64,000 bases of DNA from Prescottella equi (GTDB taxonomy: Bacteria > Actinomycetota > Actinomycetes > Mycobacteriales > Mycobacteriaceae), in assembly GCF_020171745.1 (NCBI RefSeq), contig NZ_JAIVAH010000016.1, positions 21,224 through 85,223 on the forward strand. The letters are read 5' to 3'. Shown here in pieces: positions 48,579 through 57,625 of the stretch (its first letter is position 1; each line of letters begins with the position of its first letter). Below the pieces are notes generated by a model. It made no database searches. It saw only the letters and a list, made by a program, of their open reading frames with translations, and was not told where the DNA came from. The position numbers were made by a program, and so were the translations under genes.

Positions 48579-50585
48579 TCAGAGCAGCGAGGTGATGGTG
48601 ACGGTGCCGCCGGGGGCGACGCGGTCACCGGCGCCGGGGCTCTGCGAGATGATCAGCGACCGGTCCGAGTTGACGATCTGACGCACCTCGTACTGCAGTC
48701 CCAGCTTGTCCAGCTCGGACTTCGCGGCCGAGACCGAGCGGCCCAGCAACGCCGGCACCTTCACGGCGTTCGACACCTTCAGCACGACACTGGTGCCGGC
48801 CTTCACGGACGTGCCCACCGCGGGATCCGTGCCGACCGCGTCGCCGGCGTCGACCTTGTCGTCGAAGACCTGCTGGACCTCGCGGACGGTGATGCCGACC
48901 GAGTCGAGCGCCTTGCGCGCCGCGTCCTCAGACAGTCCCTCTACCCCGGGGACGTCGACGGGCGGCGCGCCCTTGCTGCGCAGCATCCGGACCTCGGAGC
49001 CCACCGCCAGCATCGTGCCCGGCGCCGGCTCGAGCGCCGCGATGCCGCCCACCGGCACCCGCGCGCTGAACGCCTCCCCGCCGTCGACGGGAACGAACGT
49101 GCGCTCCCGCAGGCTCGCCTCGACGGAGGCGACGTCGCCGCGACCGCCGACCTCGGGAACCGTCGGGCGGCCCAGCGACACGAGGAGCGCCACCGACGAC
49201 CCGCGCGTCACGCGCTCGCCCGCCCCCGGTTCCGTGCCCACCGGTGTGTCCACCGCGACGGTGTCCGAATACGACCCGCGGGTCTCGACACTCAGCCCCG
49301 CCGCCTCGATCTGCGAGGTCGCGCCGGGCGTGTCGAGTCCGTCGACGGCCGGAATCGCGGAGTAGCGGCCCGATCCGAGCCACCACCCACCGAACCCGAG
49401 CGCGCCCGCGACCAACAGGATCACCAGCAGCCACACGAGAACTGTGCGCCGGGAGCCGTGCCCCGCCGCGCCAGGGGCGCCGAACGGTCTCGGGGCCGCC
49501 GGGATGTCGGTCGGCGGGACGTCGTCGGCCGGCGGCCGCGGCGTCACCGTCGTCACGACCTTGGTGTGCTGGACGCCGTCCTGGGGGACTCCCATCGGGG
49601 TGACGGTCGTCGGTGCGTCGGCGGCCGGCACCGGCCGATTTCCGGGCTCGGAGTGCTGGCCGGGCGCGCGCGTCGTGACGGCCGTGGGCGCCGCGGCCTG
49701 CTGCGCCGAGCGGCGTGGGGCCGGCACCCGGTAGTCCGGCAGTCCCAGTTGAGTGCTCACGGTGCGCAGTTGCGCCGCCATCGCCCCGGCGTCGGCGAAG
49801 CGCTGCTCCGGATCGCGTTCGGTCGCGCGGACCACGAGGTCGTCGAACTCCTGCGGCACGCCGTCGATGACGCTGCTCGGCTCCGGGACGTCGTTGTCGA
49901 TGCGCTGGTACGCGATGGACAGCGACGTGTCGCCCGTGAACGGCGTGACGCCGGTCAGCATCTCGTAGAGCAGCACACCGGCCGCGTAGACGTCGCTGCG
50001 GGCGTCCGCGGTCCCGGTCGTGACCTGCTCGGGGGACAGGTAGGCGGCCGTTCCGAGAATCACGCTGCGCGACGTCGTCCCGGCCGCGGCGATCGCACGC
50101 ACCAGGCCGAAGTCGGCGATCTTGACGTCGCCGGAGTGGGAGATGAGCACGTTCTCGGGCTTGATGTCGCGGTGGACCAGGCCGGCACGGTGGGCGACGG
50201 CGAGCGCCTCGAGCACCGGGCGCGCGACGGCTGCCGCGGCGTGCGGGGGCATGGGCCCGCGCTCGCGCAGCAGTTCGCGCAGCGTCCCGCCCTCGACGAG
50301 TTCCATCACCAGGAACGCATGCTCACCGTCGCTGCCCTGGTCGTGGACCCCGACCAGCCCCGGATGGGCGAGGCGGGCCACCGCGCGGGCCTCGAACTCG
50401 AATCGCGCCAGGAACTGCGGATCGGCGGCGAACTGCGGATCCATCACCTTGATCGCGACAGGGCGGTCCAGGCGCAGGTCCATGCCGCGGTAGACGGTGG
50501 ACATGCCGCCCCGCGCAATCGGCGCATCGATTCGGTAGCGCCTGTCCAGCACCACACCGATCAACCGTCGATCTCCGGGATTCAC
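48579..50585 (-). CDS. pknL: Ser/Thr protein kinase PknL with four PASTA domains
   Basis: A 668-residue receptor kinase. The kinase domain (about 15-275) has the P-loop IARGGMSTVY, ATP lysine K46, catalytic HRDIKPEN (D140) and DFG (158-160). A Pro/Thr-rich linker, one membrane helix (about 400-424) and four PASTA repeats follow, which bind peptidoglycan outside. The locus (next to aroG and the Rv2175c-like gene) identifies PknL, but M. tuberculosis PknL, as I recall it, is about 399 residues without PASTA domains. GTG 50585 has GAGGGG 7 bases upstream; ATG 50618 is an alternative with a -10 TACGAT close by. It is divergent from its likely substrate gene. Confidence 0.93.
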   Translation of the reverse strand: MNPGDRRLIGVVLDRRYRIDAPIARGGMSTVYRGMDLRLDRPVAIKVMDPQFAADPQFLARFEFEARAVARLAHPGLVGVHDQGSDGEHAFLVMELVEGGTLRELLRERGPMPPHAAAAVARPVLEALAVAHRAGLVHRDIKPENVLISHSGDVKIADFGLVRAIAAAGTTSRSVILGTAAYLSPEQVTTGTADARSDVYAAGVLLYEMLTGVTPFTGDTSLSIAYQRIDNDVPEPSSVIDGVPQEFDDLVVRATERDPEQRFADAGAMAAQLRTVSTQLGLPDYRVPAPRRSAQQAAAPTAVTTRAPGQHSEPGNRPVPAADAPTTVTPMGVPQDGVQHTKVVTTVTPRPPADDVPPTDIPAAPRPFGAPGAAGHGSRRTVLVWLLVILLVAGALGFGGWWLGSGRYSAIPAVDGLDTPGATSQIEAAGLSVETRGSYSDTVAVDTPVGTEPGAGERVTRGSSVALLVSLGRPTVPEVGGRGDVASVEASLRERTFVPVDGGEAFSARVPVGGIAALEPAPGTMLAVGSEVRMLRSKGAPPVDVPGVEGLSEDAARKALDSVGITVREVQQVFDDKVDAGDAVGTDPAVGTSVKAGTSVVLKVSNAVKVPALLGRSVSAAKSELDKLGLQYEVRQIVNSDRSLIISQSPGAGDRVAPGGTVTITSLL

Positions 50586-50706
50586 GCTCGCGCCCCTCGC
50601 TTCCGTGCACAGATTCATCTCGATCGTAGTCAGCCGACGGCCTCGACCCGATTCCACGACGGGACCCTGGTCGAACCGTCGCGGCAGACCCGATAACGTT
50701 ACGGGA

Positions 50707-51075
50707 GTGAGTGCTATCCCTTATTGCGATGACGTGTTGGACCGATCGATCTCGCTGCTGCAGTTGGCAGACGTGTCGAAGCAGATGGGACTGATCGTCA
50801 CCCATGTGCACCAGCTCCTGCGTGACCACAAGCTGATCGCGGTACGCCGCGACACCGTCCTCGGCATCCCCGAAGCGTTCTTCGGCGACGACGGCCAGCC
50901 TCTCCGATTGCTGCCCGGCCTCATCGTCGTGCTGCGTGACGGCGGTTTCGAGGACGAGGAGATCATGCGCTGGCTCTTCACCGAGGACGAGTCGCTGTCC
51001 GCCACACCGATCGAGACGATGCACACCGACCAGGCGCGTGAGGTCGTCCGGCGCGCCCAGTCGATGGCGTTCTGA
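50707..51075 (+). CDS. winged-helix DNA-binding protein (Rv2175c family)
   Basis: A 122-residue protein with the Rv2175c fold: an N-terminal helix-turn-helix (about 14-50, LLQLADVSKQMGLIVTHVHQLL), then RRDTVLGIPEAFF, and the C-terminal GGFEDEEIMRWLF and QAREVVRRAQSMAF. In M. tuberculosis PknL phosphorylates Thr9 of this protein, which blocks DNA binding. The GTG at 50707 follows the -10 hexamer TAACGT (50694-50699) by 7 bases; with that start there is no Thr among the first residues (MSAIPYCDDVL). Confidence 0.9.
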   Translation: MSAIPYCDDVLDRSISLLQLADVSKQMGLIVTHVHQLLRDHKLIAVRRDTVLGIPEAFFGDDGQPLRLLPGLIVVLRDGGFEDEEIMRWLFTEDESLSATPIETMHTDQAREVVRRAQSMAF

Positions 51076-51113
51076 CCCTCCGGCGTCCCTGAACGAGCGG
51101 TCCGGGCGTCGGG

Positions 51114-52085
51114 TCAGACCCGCCGCCCGGACACCGCGGAGTTCGCCCGCGCGGCGCGCACCAGCAGCGGCAGCGCGACTGCCAGGCGTCGGCGTCGGGG
51201 CACGGTGGCGCGCCGATCGAACACCCGGAACCCGTTACGTTCCACCTCGTCGAGAATTTCCGAGTAGAGCGTGAAGGCGGCCCGGATACCGGGCCGGGCG
51301 CGCGGATCGAGCATGTCCAGTCCGGGTTCGGCGTCGCGATACAGCGCTCGGGTGAGCGCGGCGACGTGCCCGAGCGCCCGTCGCACCCGCGGATCCACGG
51401 TCCCGGTGTCCCGGCAGTGCTGCAGCAGGTCCGCGTCCACACCGAACACCGCCAGTTCGTCGGCGGGCAGGTAGACGCGGCCGCGCGCGAGATCCTCGCC
51501 GACGTCGCGCACGAAGTTCGTCAACTGGAACGCCTCGCCGAGCGCCGCCGCATGCGGCGAGGCCTCGTCGAGGGATGTCGTGGTGCCGAGGATCGGCAGC
51601 ATCTGCAGCCCGATCACCACCGCGGACCCGTACATGTAGCGCCGCAACGCGGCCATGTCCGGGTAGACGGCCTGGAAGTCCGGCGTGCCGGGGATGTCCA
51701 TGCGCATCGAATCCAGGAACGCACGGAAGTACTCGATCGGTATCGCGTACCGGTCGATGGTGTCCGCGACCGCCGGTACGACCTCCCTTGCCCGGGGATC
51801 GGCCACCGGACGACCGGCGAGCGCGCAGTCCAGCGCGGCCTCGATCCGGTCGATGGCGGCTGCCCGTTCGGCGGCCGGATGCGGCGCATTGTCGGTGCTG
51901 TCGGTGCTCTCCACGTCCACGATGTCGTCGACGGTGCGGGCGAATCCGTACAGGGCATGGACCGCCGGTCGCCGATCTGCGGGCAGCAGTCGCGTGGCCA
52001 GGTAATACGTCCGACCGTGTTCGGCTGCCAGTTCTCGGCACACCCGATAGGCGGTGTCCAGGTCGGGGTCCCGGGGCGGTGTCAC
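51114..52085 (-). CDS. crtB: phytoene synthase
   Basis: Joins two geranylgeranyl diphosphates into phytoene, the first carotenoid. The 323-residue protein has the two Asp motifs of squalene/phytoene synthases: DDIVD (53-57) and DVGED (194-198, within FVRDVGEDLARGRVYLP), plus YGFARTVDD and the YMYGSA region. The GTG at 52085 overlaps the mptA stop as GTGA, so it is co-translated with a lipomannan enzyme. The tail after about 295 is basic and variable. It converges on the DNA-binding protein gene; an imperfect hairpin (51072-51117) covers its stop. Confidence 0.93.
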   Translation of the reverse strand: MTPPRDPDLDTAYRVCRELAAEHGRTYYLATRLLPADRRPAVHALYGFARTVDDIVDVESTDSTDNAPHPAAERAAAIDRIEAALDCALAGRPVADPRAREVVPAVADTIDRYAIPIEYFRAFLDSMRMDIPGTPDFQAVYPDMAALRRYMYGSAVVIGLQMLPILGTTTSLDEASPHAAALGEAFQLTNFVRDVGEDLARGRVYLPADELAVFGVDADLLQHCRDTGTVDPRVRRALGHVAALTRALYRDAEPGLDMLDPRARPGIRAAFTLYSEILDEVERNGFRVFDRRATVPRRRRLAVALPLLVRAARANSAVSGRRV

Positions 52086-53707
52086 AGCGGCGACGTGTGC
52101 CGTTCGGCGTCGGTGGTCAGGGCATCCGAGACCGTAGACGTGTCCGACGATTCCGGCAGGCGAACCTCCGCGGCCGGCTCCGACACCGATCGCAGTCGCA
52201 ACGGATCGACCGTCTTCAGGGACATCGCGGCGACGACCGCGACGAATGTCGCGAGGGCGACGTGCACGAAGGTGTAGAGGCCGATCGAACCGTCCGGCTG
52301 GAAGACGAGCATGAGCCACGTCGACAGGCCCACCAGGATCTGGAGGGTGCGCGTCGACATCGCGAAGCCCGCCGCGATCGCCAGGGGCCACGAGTAGTAC
52401 CAGGGCAGCGCGGCCGGGGACAGGATCACGATCGCGACCAGGGCGATGAGGATGCCCAGCACGGCGTCACGCTCGGTGCGCCGGAATCGCCACCACACCC
52501 AGACGAGGGTCGCGACGAGGGCAACCGCGCAGATAGTGCGGGTCACCTCGAGGACCGGGGCGAGGGTCGCGCCGGTGAACCAGCCCGTGCCGACCGTCAC
52601 CAGGTGCGCCATGATCGTCGGCAGCGACAGCCAGTTGATGATCTTCGCGGAGCCCTGCAGAGCGGTGAGCCAGCCGAGTCCGACACCTGCGACCGCGGAC
52701 GCCGCGGTGAAGACCGCGACGAACACCGCCGCGCCGATGCCGGCCGTCTTGACGAACGACGCGAGCGGGGTCGCGGGCTCGTGTCCCTCGGCCTGCGCGC
52801 GCTCGCGCTCGTGGATCATCCAGATCCACACGATGAACGGAAGTGCGATGCCGGCCATCGCCTTGACGGCGACACCGATCGCGATGACCGCAACGGCCGG
52901 AACGTGCTTGCGGTCGAGGGCGAGCGTGATGCCCGCGACCATCAGACCGACCATGAGGAGTTCGTTGTGCACGCCGCCGACGAGGTGGATGAGGACGAGC
53001 GGATTGAGCACCGCGAGCCACAGCGCGATCGCCGGGTTGCCGCCCAGTTGCCGGGCGAGGCGGGGGAGCGCCCACATCATCAGTGCGAGGCCCGGCAGCA
53101 TCGTCAGGCGCAGCATCATGGTGCCCGCGATGACGTTGTCGCCGGTGAGACTGGTGATGCCCTGGCCCAGCAGCAGCGAGATCGGCCCGTACGGGGCGGT
53201 CGTCGTGGTCCACACGTTGCTGACGTTGTCGAGCAGGATGCCGGGGTTGGCGACCGGTCCCACCGCGTACGGGTCGAACCCGTCCCGCAGCAGCGCGCCC
53301 TGCGCGAGGTACGAGTAGGCGTCGCGGCTGAACATCGGCACCGCGAGTAGCAGCGGGGCGGTCCAGATCGGAATCGTCCACATCAGGGCGCGCAGCCCGA
53401 CCCGGCCCTTGATCGCGGAGCGACCGAGCCGCACCCACGCGGCGATCATCGCGAGGACACCGGCCCAGATGACGATCGTGGACAGGGCGTAGCCGTGCCC
53501 GAACCGGAGCCAGGAGAGATTGGCGTCCTCGAGCAGGGGGTCGTGCCGGCGCACGCTACCGGCGCCGAAGCCGCCGAACGTGATCATCAACGCCCCGAGG
53601 AGGCCGAGCACGGTGGCGTGTCCCTCGGGTGTGCGCAGGTAGTCGCCGGCGGCGCGCAGCCACGAACGATCGGACGCGGTGTCGAGAGGTCCGGAAGAGG
53701 CCGACAT
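52082..53707 (-). CDS. mptA: alpha-(1,6)-mannosyltransferase MptA
   Basis: Elongates the lipomannan backbone using polyprenyl-phosphate mannose. The 541-residue polytopic GT-C protein has about 12-13 membrane helices, the outer-loop acid region MFSRDAYSYLAQGALL, PYGPISLLLGQ and LVGGVHNELLMVG. The orthologue Rv2174 also lies next to idsA2. The ATG at 53707 was chosen with GGGAGGA 10 bases upstream; the longer frame adds 38 residues through the intergenic gap. It follows crtI after 85 bases and overlaps crtB by 4 bases. Confidence 0.92.
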   Translation of the reverse strand: MSASSGPLDTASDRSWLRAAGDYLRTPEGHATVLGLLGALMITFGGFGAGSVRRHDPLLEDANLSWLRFGHGYALSTIVIWAGVLAMIAAWVRLGRSAIKGRVGLRALMWTIPIWTAPLLLAVPMFSRDAYSYLAQGALLRDGFDPYAVGPVANPGILLDNVSNVWTTTTAPYGPISLLLGQGITSLTGDNVIAGTMMLRLTMLPGLALMMWALPRLARQLGGNPAIALWLAVLNPLVLIHLVGGVHNELLMVGLMVAGITLALDRKHVPAVAVIAIGVAVKAMAGIALPFIVWIWMIHERERAQAEGHEPATPLASFVKTAGIGAAVFVAVFTAASAVAGVGLGWLTALQGSAKIINWLSLPTIMAHLVTVGTGWFTGATLAPVLEVTRTICAVALVATLVWVWWRFRRTERDAVLGILIALVAIVILSPAALPWYYSWPLAIAAGFAMSTRTLQILVGLSTWLMLVFQPDGSIGLYTFVHVALATFVAVVAAMSLKTVDPLRLRSVSEPAAEVRLPESSDTSTVSDALTTDAERHTSPL

Positions 53708-53792
53708 CGGTACAGATTCCTCCCCCGGATGAGGTGCTCGATCGCCGCCGGTCGACGCTGGACGGCCGCGCGGTACTGGACGGCTAGTCAGT

Positions 53793-55376
53793 TTAGTGTG
53801 TCCCACCGGAATGTTCGGCACGCAGTCCGGAACGCGGCTTCCGTCCGCGTCCGTCGATGCGTTCGGCAGCCAGTTTCCCCGACACGATCACGGTGGGGAC
53901 GCCCACGCCGGGCGTGGTGCCGGAGCCGGCCAGAACGACGTTGACCGGGCGTCGGGCCAGGTTACGCCGCCGGAACGGGCCCGTCTGGCGGAAGATGTGC
54001 GCGGGAGCGAACGGGCTGCCCGCGGCCAGTCCCTGCGCGGCCCACGTCCCGGGCGAGTCGATGTGATCAACGACATAGCCGTCGGTGATGCCGTGGTATC
54101 CGCGCTGTTCCAGCGTCCGGAGCAGTTCGCGGGTGTACGGCCCGGTCAGTGCATCCCAGTCGAACGGGGCGCTGTCGAGGTTCGGGCAGGGTGCGAGCAC
54201 CGACAGCGGTTCGTGCCGGATGCCGTCGCGCTCGACCAGCAGCCCCGGATCGGTGACCGCGGGGCGGGTGATCAGCAGCGACGGGTCGCTCATCAGCCGG
54301 CCGCGTCCTGGCCGCGCCGCGATCTCGGCGAACGTGCGCTCCCACTCGGCGCCGAAGTCGATCGTGTGATGGTGCGCCGCGCCCCAGCCCGCTGTGATGT
54401 CACAGGAGACGGTGCCGTGCAGCACTACCGCGGACGGTGAGATCCGGAACCGGCGCCGCGGGCGGGCGGGCAGCAACTCGTCGACGACCGGCAGATCCGG
54501 AGTCAGGACGACGGCATCGCACTCGAACGTGTCCCCGGTCGCGGTGCGGACCGAGCGCACCCGGTCACCCGACTGCTCGAGGTCCACCACCTCGGACCCG
54601 AACTCGATCCGCCCACCCGCGGAGGTGAACGCGTCGGTCATCGCCTCGGCGATGGTGCGCATGCCGCCCTCCGGGAACGAGACACCCATCGACGTGTCCA
54701 TGTGCGCGATGGCGCCGTAGACCGCGAGCGCCTTCGCCGGGGCGACGCCCGCGTAGAGGGCCTGGAACGTGAAGATCCGGCGCAGTCGCGGGTCGCGGAC
54801 CCGCCGGGCCACCTGACTGCCGAGTCGGCCGAACCCGCCCGCGGCGATCAGCCGGACCAGGTCCGTCGCCGACGCGCGAGAGGAGAACAGGTCCAGCGGG
54901 GAATCGAAGTTCGCGTCGATGAACGTGTCGAACTCGGCGTCGAACACCCGGGCCAGCCAGCGGCGCAGGTCCAGGTACCGGCGGGCCTCTTCCGCCCCGC
55001 AGGCGCGGGTCACCTCGGCGACCATCCGATCCGGGTCCGAGTGCACGTCGATCGCGGAACCGTCCGCGAACCGGGCGTGATACGCGGGCGACAGGTGGTG
55101 CAGGCGCAGGGGAGGCGTCGTCGACTCGAAGTCGGCGCCGACGGCGGCGAGCGCGTCACGTACCAGTTCCGGCATCGTCAGCACGGTCGCGCCGTTGTCG
55201 ATCACGTGGTCGGCGAAGCGGTAGGTCCCCACCCGGCCGCCCGGGTGGTCGTCGCGCTCGAGGACGGTCACCTCGTGTCCGCTGCCACGCAGATGCAGGG
55301 CGGCAGCGAGGCCGGCCAGCCCGGCGCCCACCACCACGACCCGGTCCGCCCGGCCGGGCACGACGCGCACGCCCAC
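53793..55376 (-). CDS. crtI: phytoene desaturase
   Basis: FAD enzyme that desaturates phytoene towards lycopene. The 527-residue protein begins with the dinucleotide fold VVVVGAGLAGLAAALHLRGSG and ERDDHPGGRVGT, has the middle ALAVYGAIAHMDTSMGVSFPEGGM, and ends with the CrtI C-terminal motif AGSGTTPGVGVPTVIVSGKLAAER. How many double bonds it introduces cannot be read from sequence. GTG 55376 starts 5 bases after the GGPP synthase stop; GTG 55370 and 55361 are alternatives. A much longer open frame upstream overlaps the synthase gene and is rejected. Confidence 0.92.
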   Translation of the reverse strand: MGVRVVPGRADRVVVVGAGLAGLAAALHLRGSGHEVTVLERDDHPGGRVGTYRFADHVIDNGATVLTMPELVRDALAAVGADFESTTPPLRLHHLSPAYHARFADGSAIDVHSDPDRMVAEVTRACGAEEARRYLDLRRWLARVFDAEFDTFIDANFDSPLDLFSSRASATDLVRLIAAGGFGRLGSQVARRVRDPRLRRIFTFQALYAGVAPAKALAVYGAIAHMDTSMGVSFPEGGMRTIAEAMTDAFTSAGGRIEFGSEVVDLEQSGDRVRSVRTATGDTFECDAVVLTPDLPVVDELLPARPRRRFRISPSAVVLHGTVSCDITAGWGAAHHHTIDFGAEWERTFAEIAARPGRGRLMSDPSLLITRPAVTDPGLLVERDGIRHEPLSVLAPCPNLDSAPFDWDALTGPYTRELLRTLEQRGYHGITDGYVVDHIDSPGTWAAQGLAAGSPFAPAHIFRQTGPFRRRNLARRPVNVVLAGSGTTPGVGVPTVIVSGKLAAERIDGRGRKPRSGLRAEHSGGTH

Positions 55377-55381
55377 CGCGA

Positions 55382-56503
55382 TCAGGCGTCTCGTCGGGTG
55401 ACGGCGATCGCCATCTCGCGCAGGAGCCGCTTGCCCTCGTCGGTGGCGGTGCTGCCGTCGAGGGCGGTGAGGGCGCTGTCGGTGAGCTCGGCGATGCGTC
55501 GTTCGGCGTCGTCGACGGCGCCGAGGTCGGTGATGACCGAGCGCAGCGTCGCGACCTGGGCGTCGGAGAGGTCGGTGCCGATCGACTCGCGCAGCAGCGT
55601 CGCGGCCGCCGGATCGGACGCGTCGGCGCGCTGCAGGGCCTCCGCGAACAGGACGGTGCGCTTGCCGGCACGGAGATCGTCGCCGGACGGCTTGCCGGTG
55701 ACCTCGGGGTCGCCGAACACGCCGAGCAGGTCGTCGCGCAACTGGAAGGCGATCCCGATGTCGGTGCCGAACCGGCGGTAGGCGTCGACGAGTGCATCGT
55801 CCGCGCCGGCGATGGCCGCGCCCAGGTGCAGCGGGCGTTCGATGGTGTAGGCGGCGGTCTTGTACCGATTGACCCGCAGCGCCGCCTCGACGGTCTCGTC
55901 GCCCCGGACCTCGCCGCTGATGTCGAGGAACTGGCCGCCGAGCACCTCGGTGCGCATGGCCGACCACACCGGCGAGATCCGCAGCTGCGCCTCGGGTGAC
56001 AGGCCGGCCTCGCGGATCATGTCGTCTGCCCACGCCAGCGCCAGATCGCCCAGAAGGATCGCCACGGCCCGGCCGAACTCGGCGGACCCACCGCTCCACT
56101 GCTGTGCGCTGTGCTGGTCGGCGAACTCGACGTGCACGGTGGGGAAGCCGCGTCGTGTGGTCGACGCGTCGATGATGTCGTCGTGGACCAGCGCGCACGC
56201 CTGGACGAGTTCGAGTGCGGACGCGGCCCGCAGTGCCGCCGGCGCGTTCGGGCCGGTGGCGTCACCGCCGGCGCCCAGCCAACCGGTCCACGCGAACACG
56301 GGCCGCACTCGCTTGCCGCCGCGCAACACGAAGCTCTCGAGGGCGGCAACTGCCTCGGTGTACCCGCCGCCGACGGACCGGACCATGTCGGCGCGCGATG
56401 CGAAGAACTCCCGCAGCGCAGCCTCGATCGAATCGGTGAGCGGCGGGACGGACGGCGAAGGGCGAGCGGACTCACCGGCTCCAGCGGACAGGACAGCCTC
56501 CAA
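55382..56503 (-). CDS. idsA2: geranylgeranyl diphosphate synthase (IdsA2/CrtE)
   Basis: Builds C20 prenyl diphosphate for carotenoids and possibly other isoprenoids. The 373-residue protein has the first Asp-rich motif DDIID (108-112), the second DDLLGVFGD (257-265), RGGKRVRP at 61-68 and the GDLALAWAD helix. It is the orthologue by position of Rv2173 and heads idsA2-crtI-mptA-crtB. The start at 56503 is a TTG with a GGGAGG 16 bases upstream and a -10 TAAGGT further up, so the start is uncertain by a few codons. Confidence 0.9.
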   Translation of the reverse strand: MEAVLSAGAGESARPSPSVPPLTDSIEAALREFFASRADMVRSVGGGYTEAVAALESFVLRGGKRVRPVFAWTGWLGAGGDATGPNAPAALRAASALELVQACALVHDDIIDASTTRRGFPTVHVEFADQHSAQQWSGGSAEFGRAVAILLGDLALAWADDMIREAGLSPEAQLRISPVWSAMRTEVLGGQFLDISGEVRGDETVEAALRVNRYKTAAYTIERPLHLGAAIAGADDALVDAYRRFGTDIGIAFQLRDDLLGVFGDPEVTGKPSGDDLRAGKRTVLFAEALQRADASDPAAATLLRESIGTDLSDAQVATLRSVITDLGAVDDAERRIAELTDSALTALDGSTATDEGKRLLREMAIAVTRRDA

Positions 56504-56641
56504 GTTGAATCGCGAAAAGCCTCCCGACCAACCTTAGTGGTCGCGTCGGCGGCCGCGTCGGGCGCTGTCCGGGTCCCGGTACGTGAGACGGAGCGGTGAC
56601 GCGATGCGGTCCGACCAGGGCGCTGAACCTATGCTTGACGG

Positions 56642-57622
56642 GTGACATTCGATGCCGTCCGGGGGCGCAACAGCGCGGGATTCGTGACTCAGACCCCCTC
56701 GATCGTGGACCGGATCCGCTCGGCCGAAGCTTCGAAGAGCGGTCGGATCCCCTTCTCCGTCGAGTTCTCGCCGCCCCGCGACGAGGCCGCCGAGGCGCGG
56801 CTGTGGCGTGCCGTACGCGAGTTCGAGCGGCTCGGCCCGGCGTTCGTGTCCATGACGTACGGTGCCGGCGGTTCGACGCGGGACCGCACCGTCCGGGTCA
56901 CCGGGCAGCTGGCCGAGGACACGACGCTGCTGCCGGTCGCGCACCTGACCGCCGTCGGGCACAGCCTCGACGAACTGCGCGCGATGTGCGGGGCGTACGC
57001 CGACCGCGGCATCAGCAACATCCTGGTTCTGCGCGGCGACCCGCCGGGAGATCCACTCGGCGAGTGGGTCAAGCATCCCGACGGCGTCGAGTACGCCGAG
57101 GAACTGGTCCGGCTCGTGCGTGACATGGGCGACTTCCATGTGGGTGTCGCATCGTTCCCGGAGGGCCACTACCGCGCGCCCGACCTCGAGCACGACACCA
57201 AGTACCTCGTGCAGAAGCTGCGAGCGGGCGCCGAGTACTCGATCACCCAGATGTTCTTCGACGTCGAGGACTACCTGCGTCTGCGCGACCGGGTCGAGGC
57301 GTACGACGCCGAGCAGGCCGCGAAGCCGATCATTCCCGAGATCATGCCGATCACGTCGTTGCGGTCGGCCCGGCGCAGTCTGGAGCTGTCCGGTTCGAGC
57401 CTGCCCCCCGCCCTCGAGGAGCGTCTCACCCGCGCCGCCGGGGACGGGCCCGAGGAGAACCGGGCCGCGGTGCGTGAGATCGGCATCGAGGTCGCGACCG
57501 AGATGAGCGAGCGGCTCATCTCCGAGGGCGCGCCATGCCTGCACTTCATCACGCTCAACTTCGCCCGGGCCACCGGCGAGGTGCTCGCGAACCTGGGGAT
57601 GTCGGCCTCGGCCGCGGTCTGA
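56642..57622 (+). CDS. metF: methylenetetrahydrofolate reductase
   Basis: Reduces 5,10-methylene-THF to 5-methyl-THF for methionine synthesis. The 326-residue protein has the TIM-barrel motifs FSVEFSPPRD, FVSMTYGAGGSTRDRT, NILVLRGDPPGD, VGVASFPEGHY and TQMFFDVEDY. Actinobacterial MetF at this locus (Rv2172c-like) is somewhat divergent; cofactor use may differ from the E. coli enzyme. The GTG at 56642 follows the -10 hexamer TATGCT (56630-56635) by 6 bases. It is divergent from idsA2 and ends 3 bases from the convergent glycosyltransferase gene. Confidence 0.92.
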   Translation: MTFDAVRGRNSAGFVTQTPSIVDRIRSAEASKSGRIPFSVEFSPPRDEAAEARLWRAVREFERLGPAFVSMTYGAGGSTRDRTVRVTGQLAEDTTLLPVAHLTAVGHSLDELRAMCGAYADRGISNILVLRGDPPGDPLGEWVKHPDGVEYAEELVRLVRDMGDFHVGVASFPEGHYRAPDLEHDTKYLVQKLRAGAEYSITQMFFDVEDYLRLRDRVEAYDAEQAAKPIIPEIMPITSLRSARRSLELSGSSLPPALEERLTRAAGDGPEENRAAVREIGIEVATEMSERLISEGAPCLHFITLNFARATGEVLANLGMSASAAV

Positions 57623-57625
57623 CCG

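Noticed and set aside
51072..51117. Clear terminator between the Rv2175c-like gene and crtB
   Set aside because: The inverted repeat CTGACCC...GGGTCAG is real but its interior pairs poorly, so it is mentioned only under crtB.
55377..56198. N-terminal extension of crtI to 801 residues
   Set aside because: The extra part lies out of frame inside the GGPP synthase gene, and the FAD-binding motif that begins CrtI proteins lies just after 55376.
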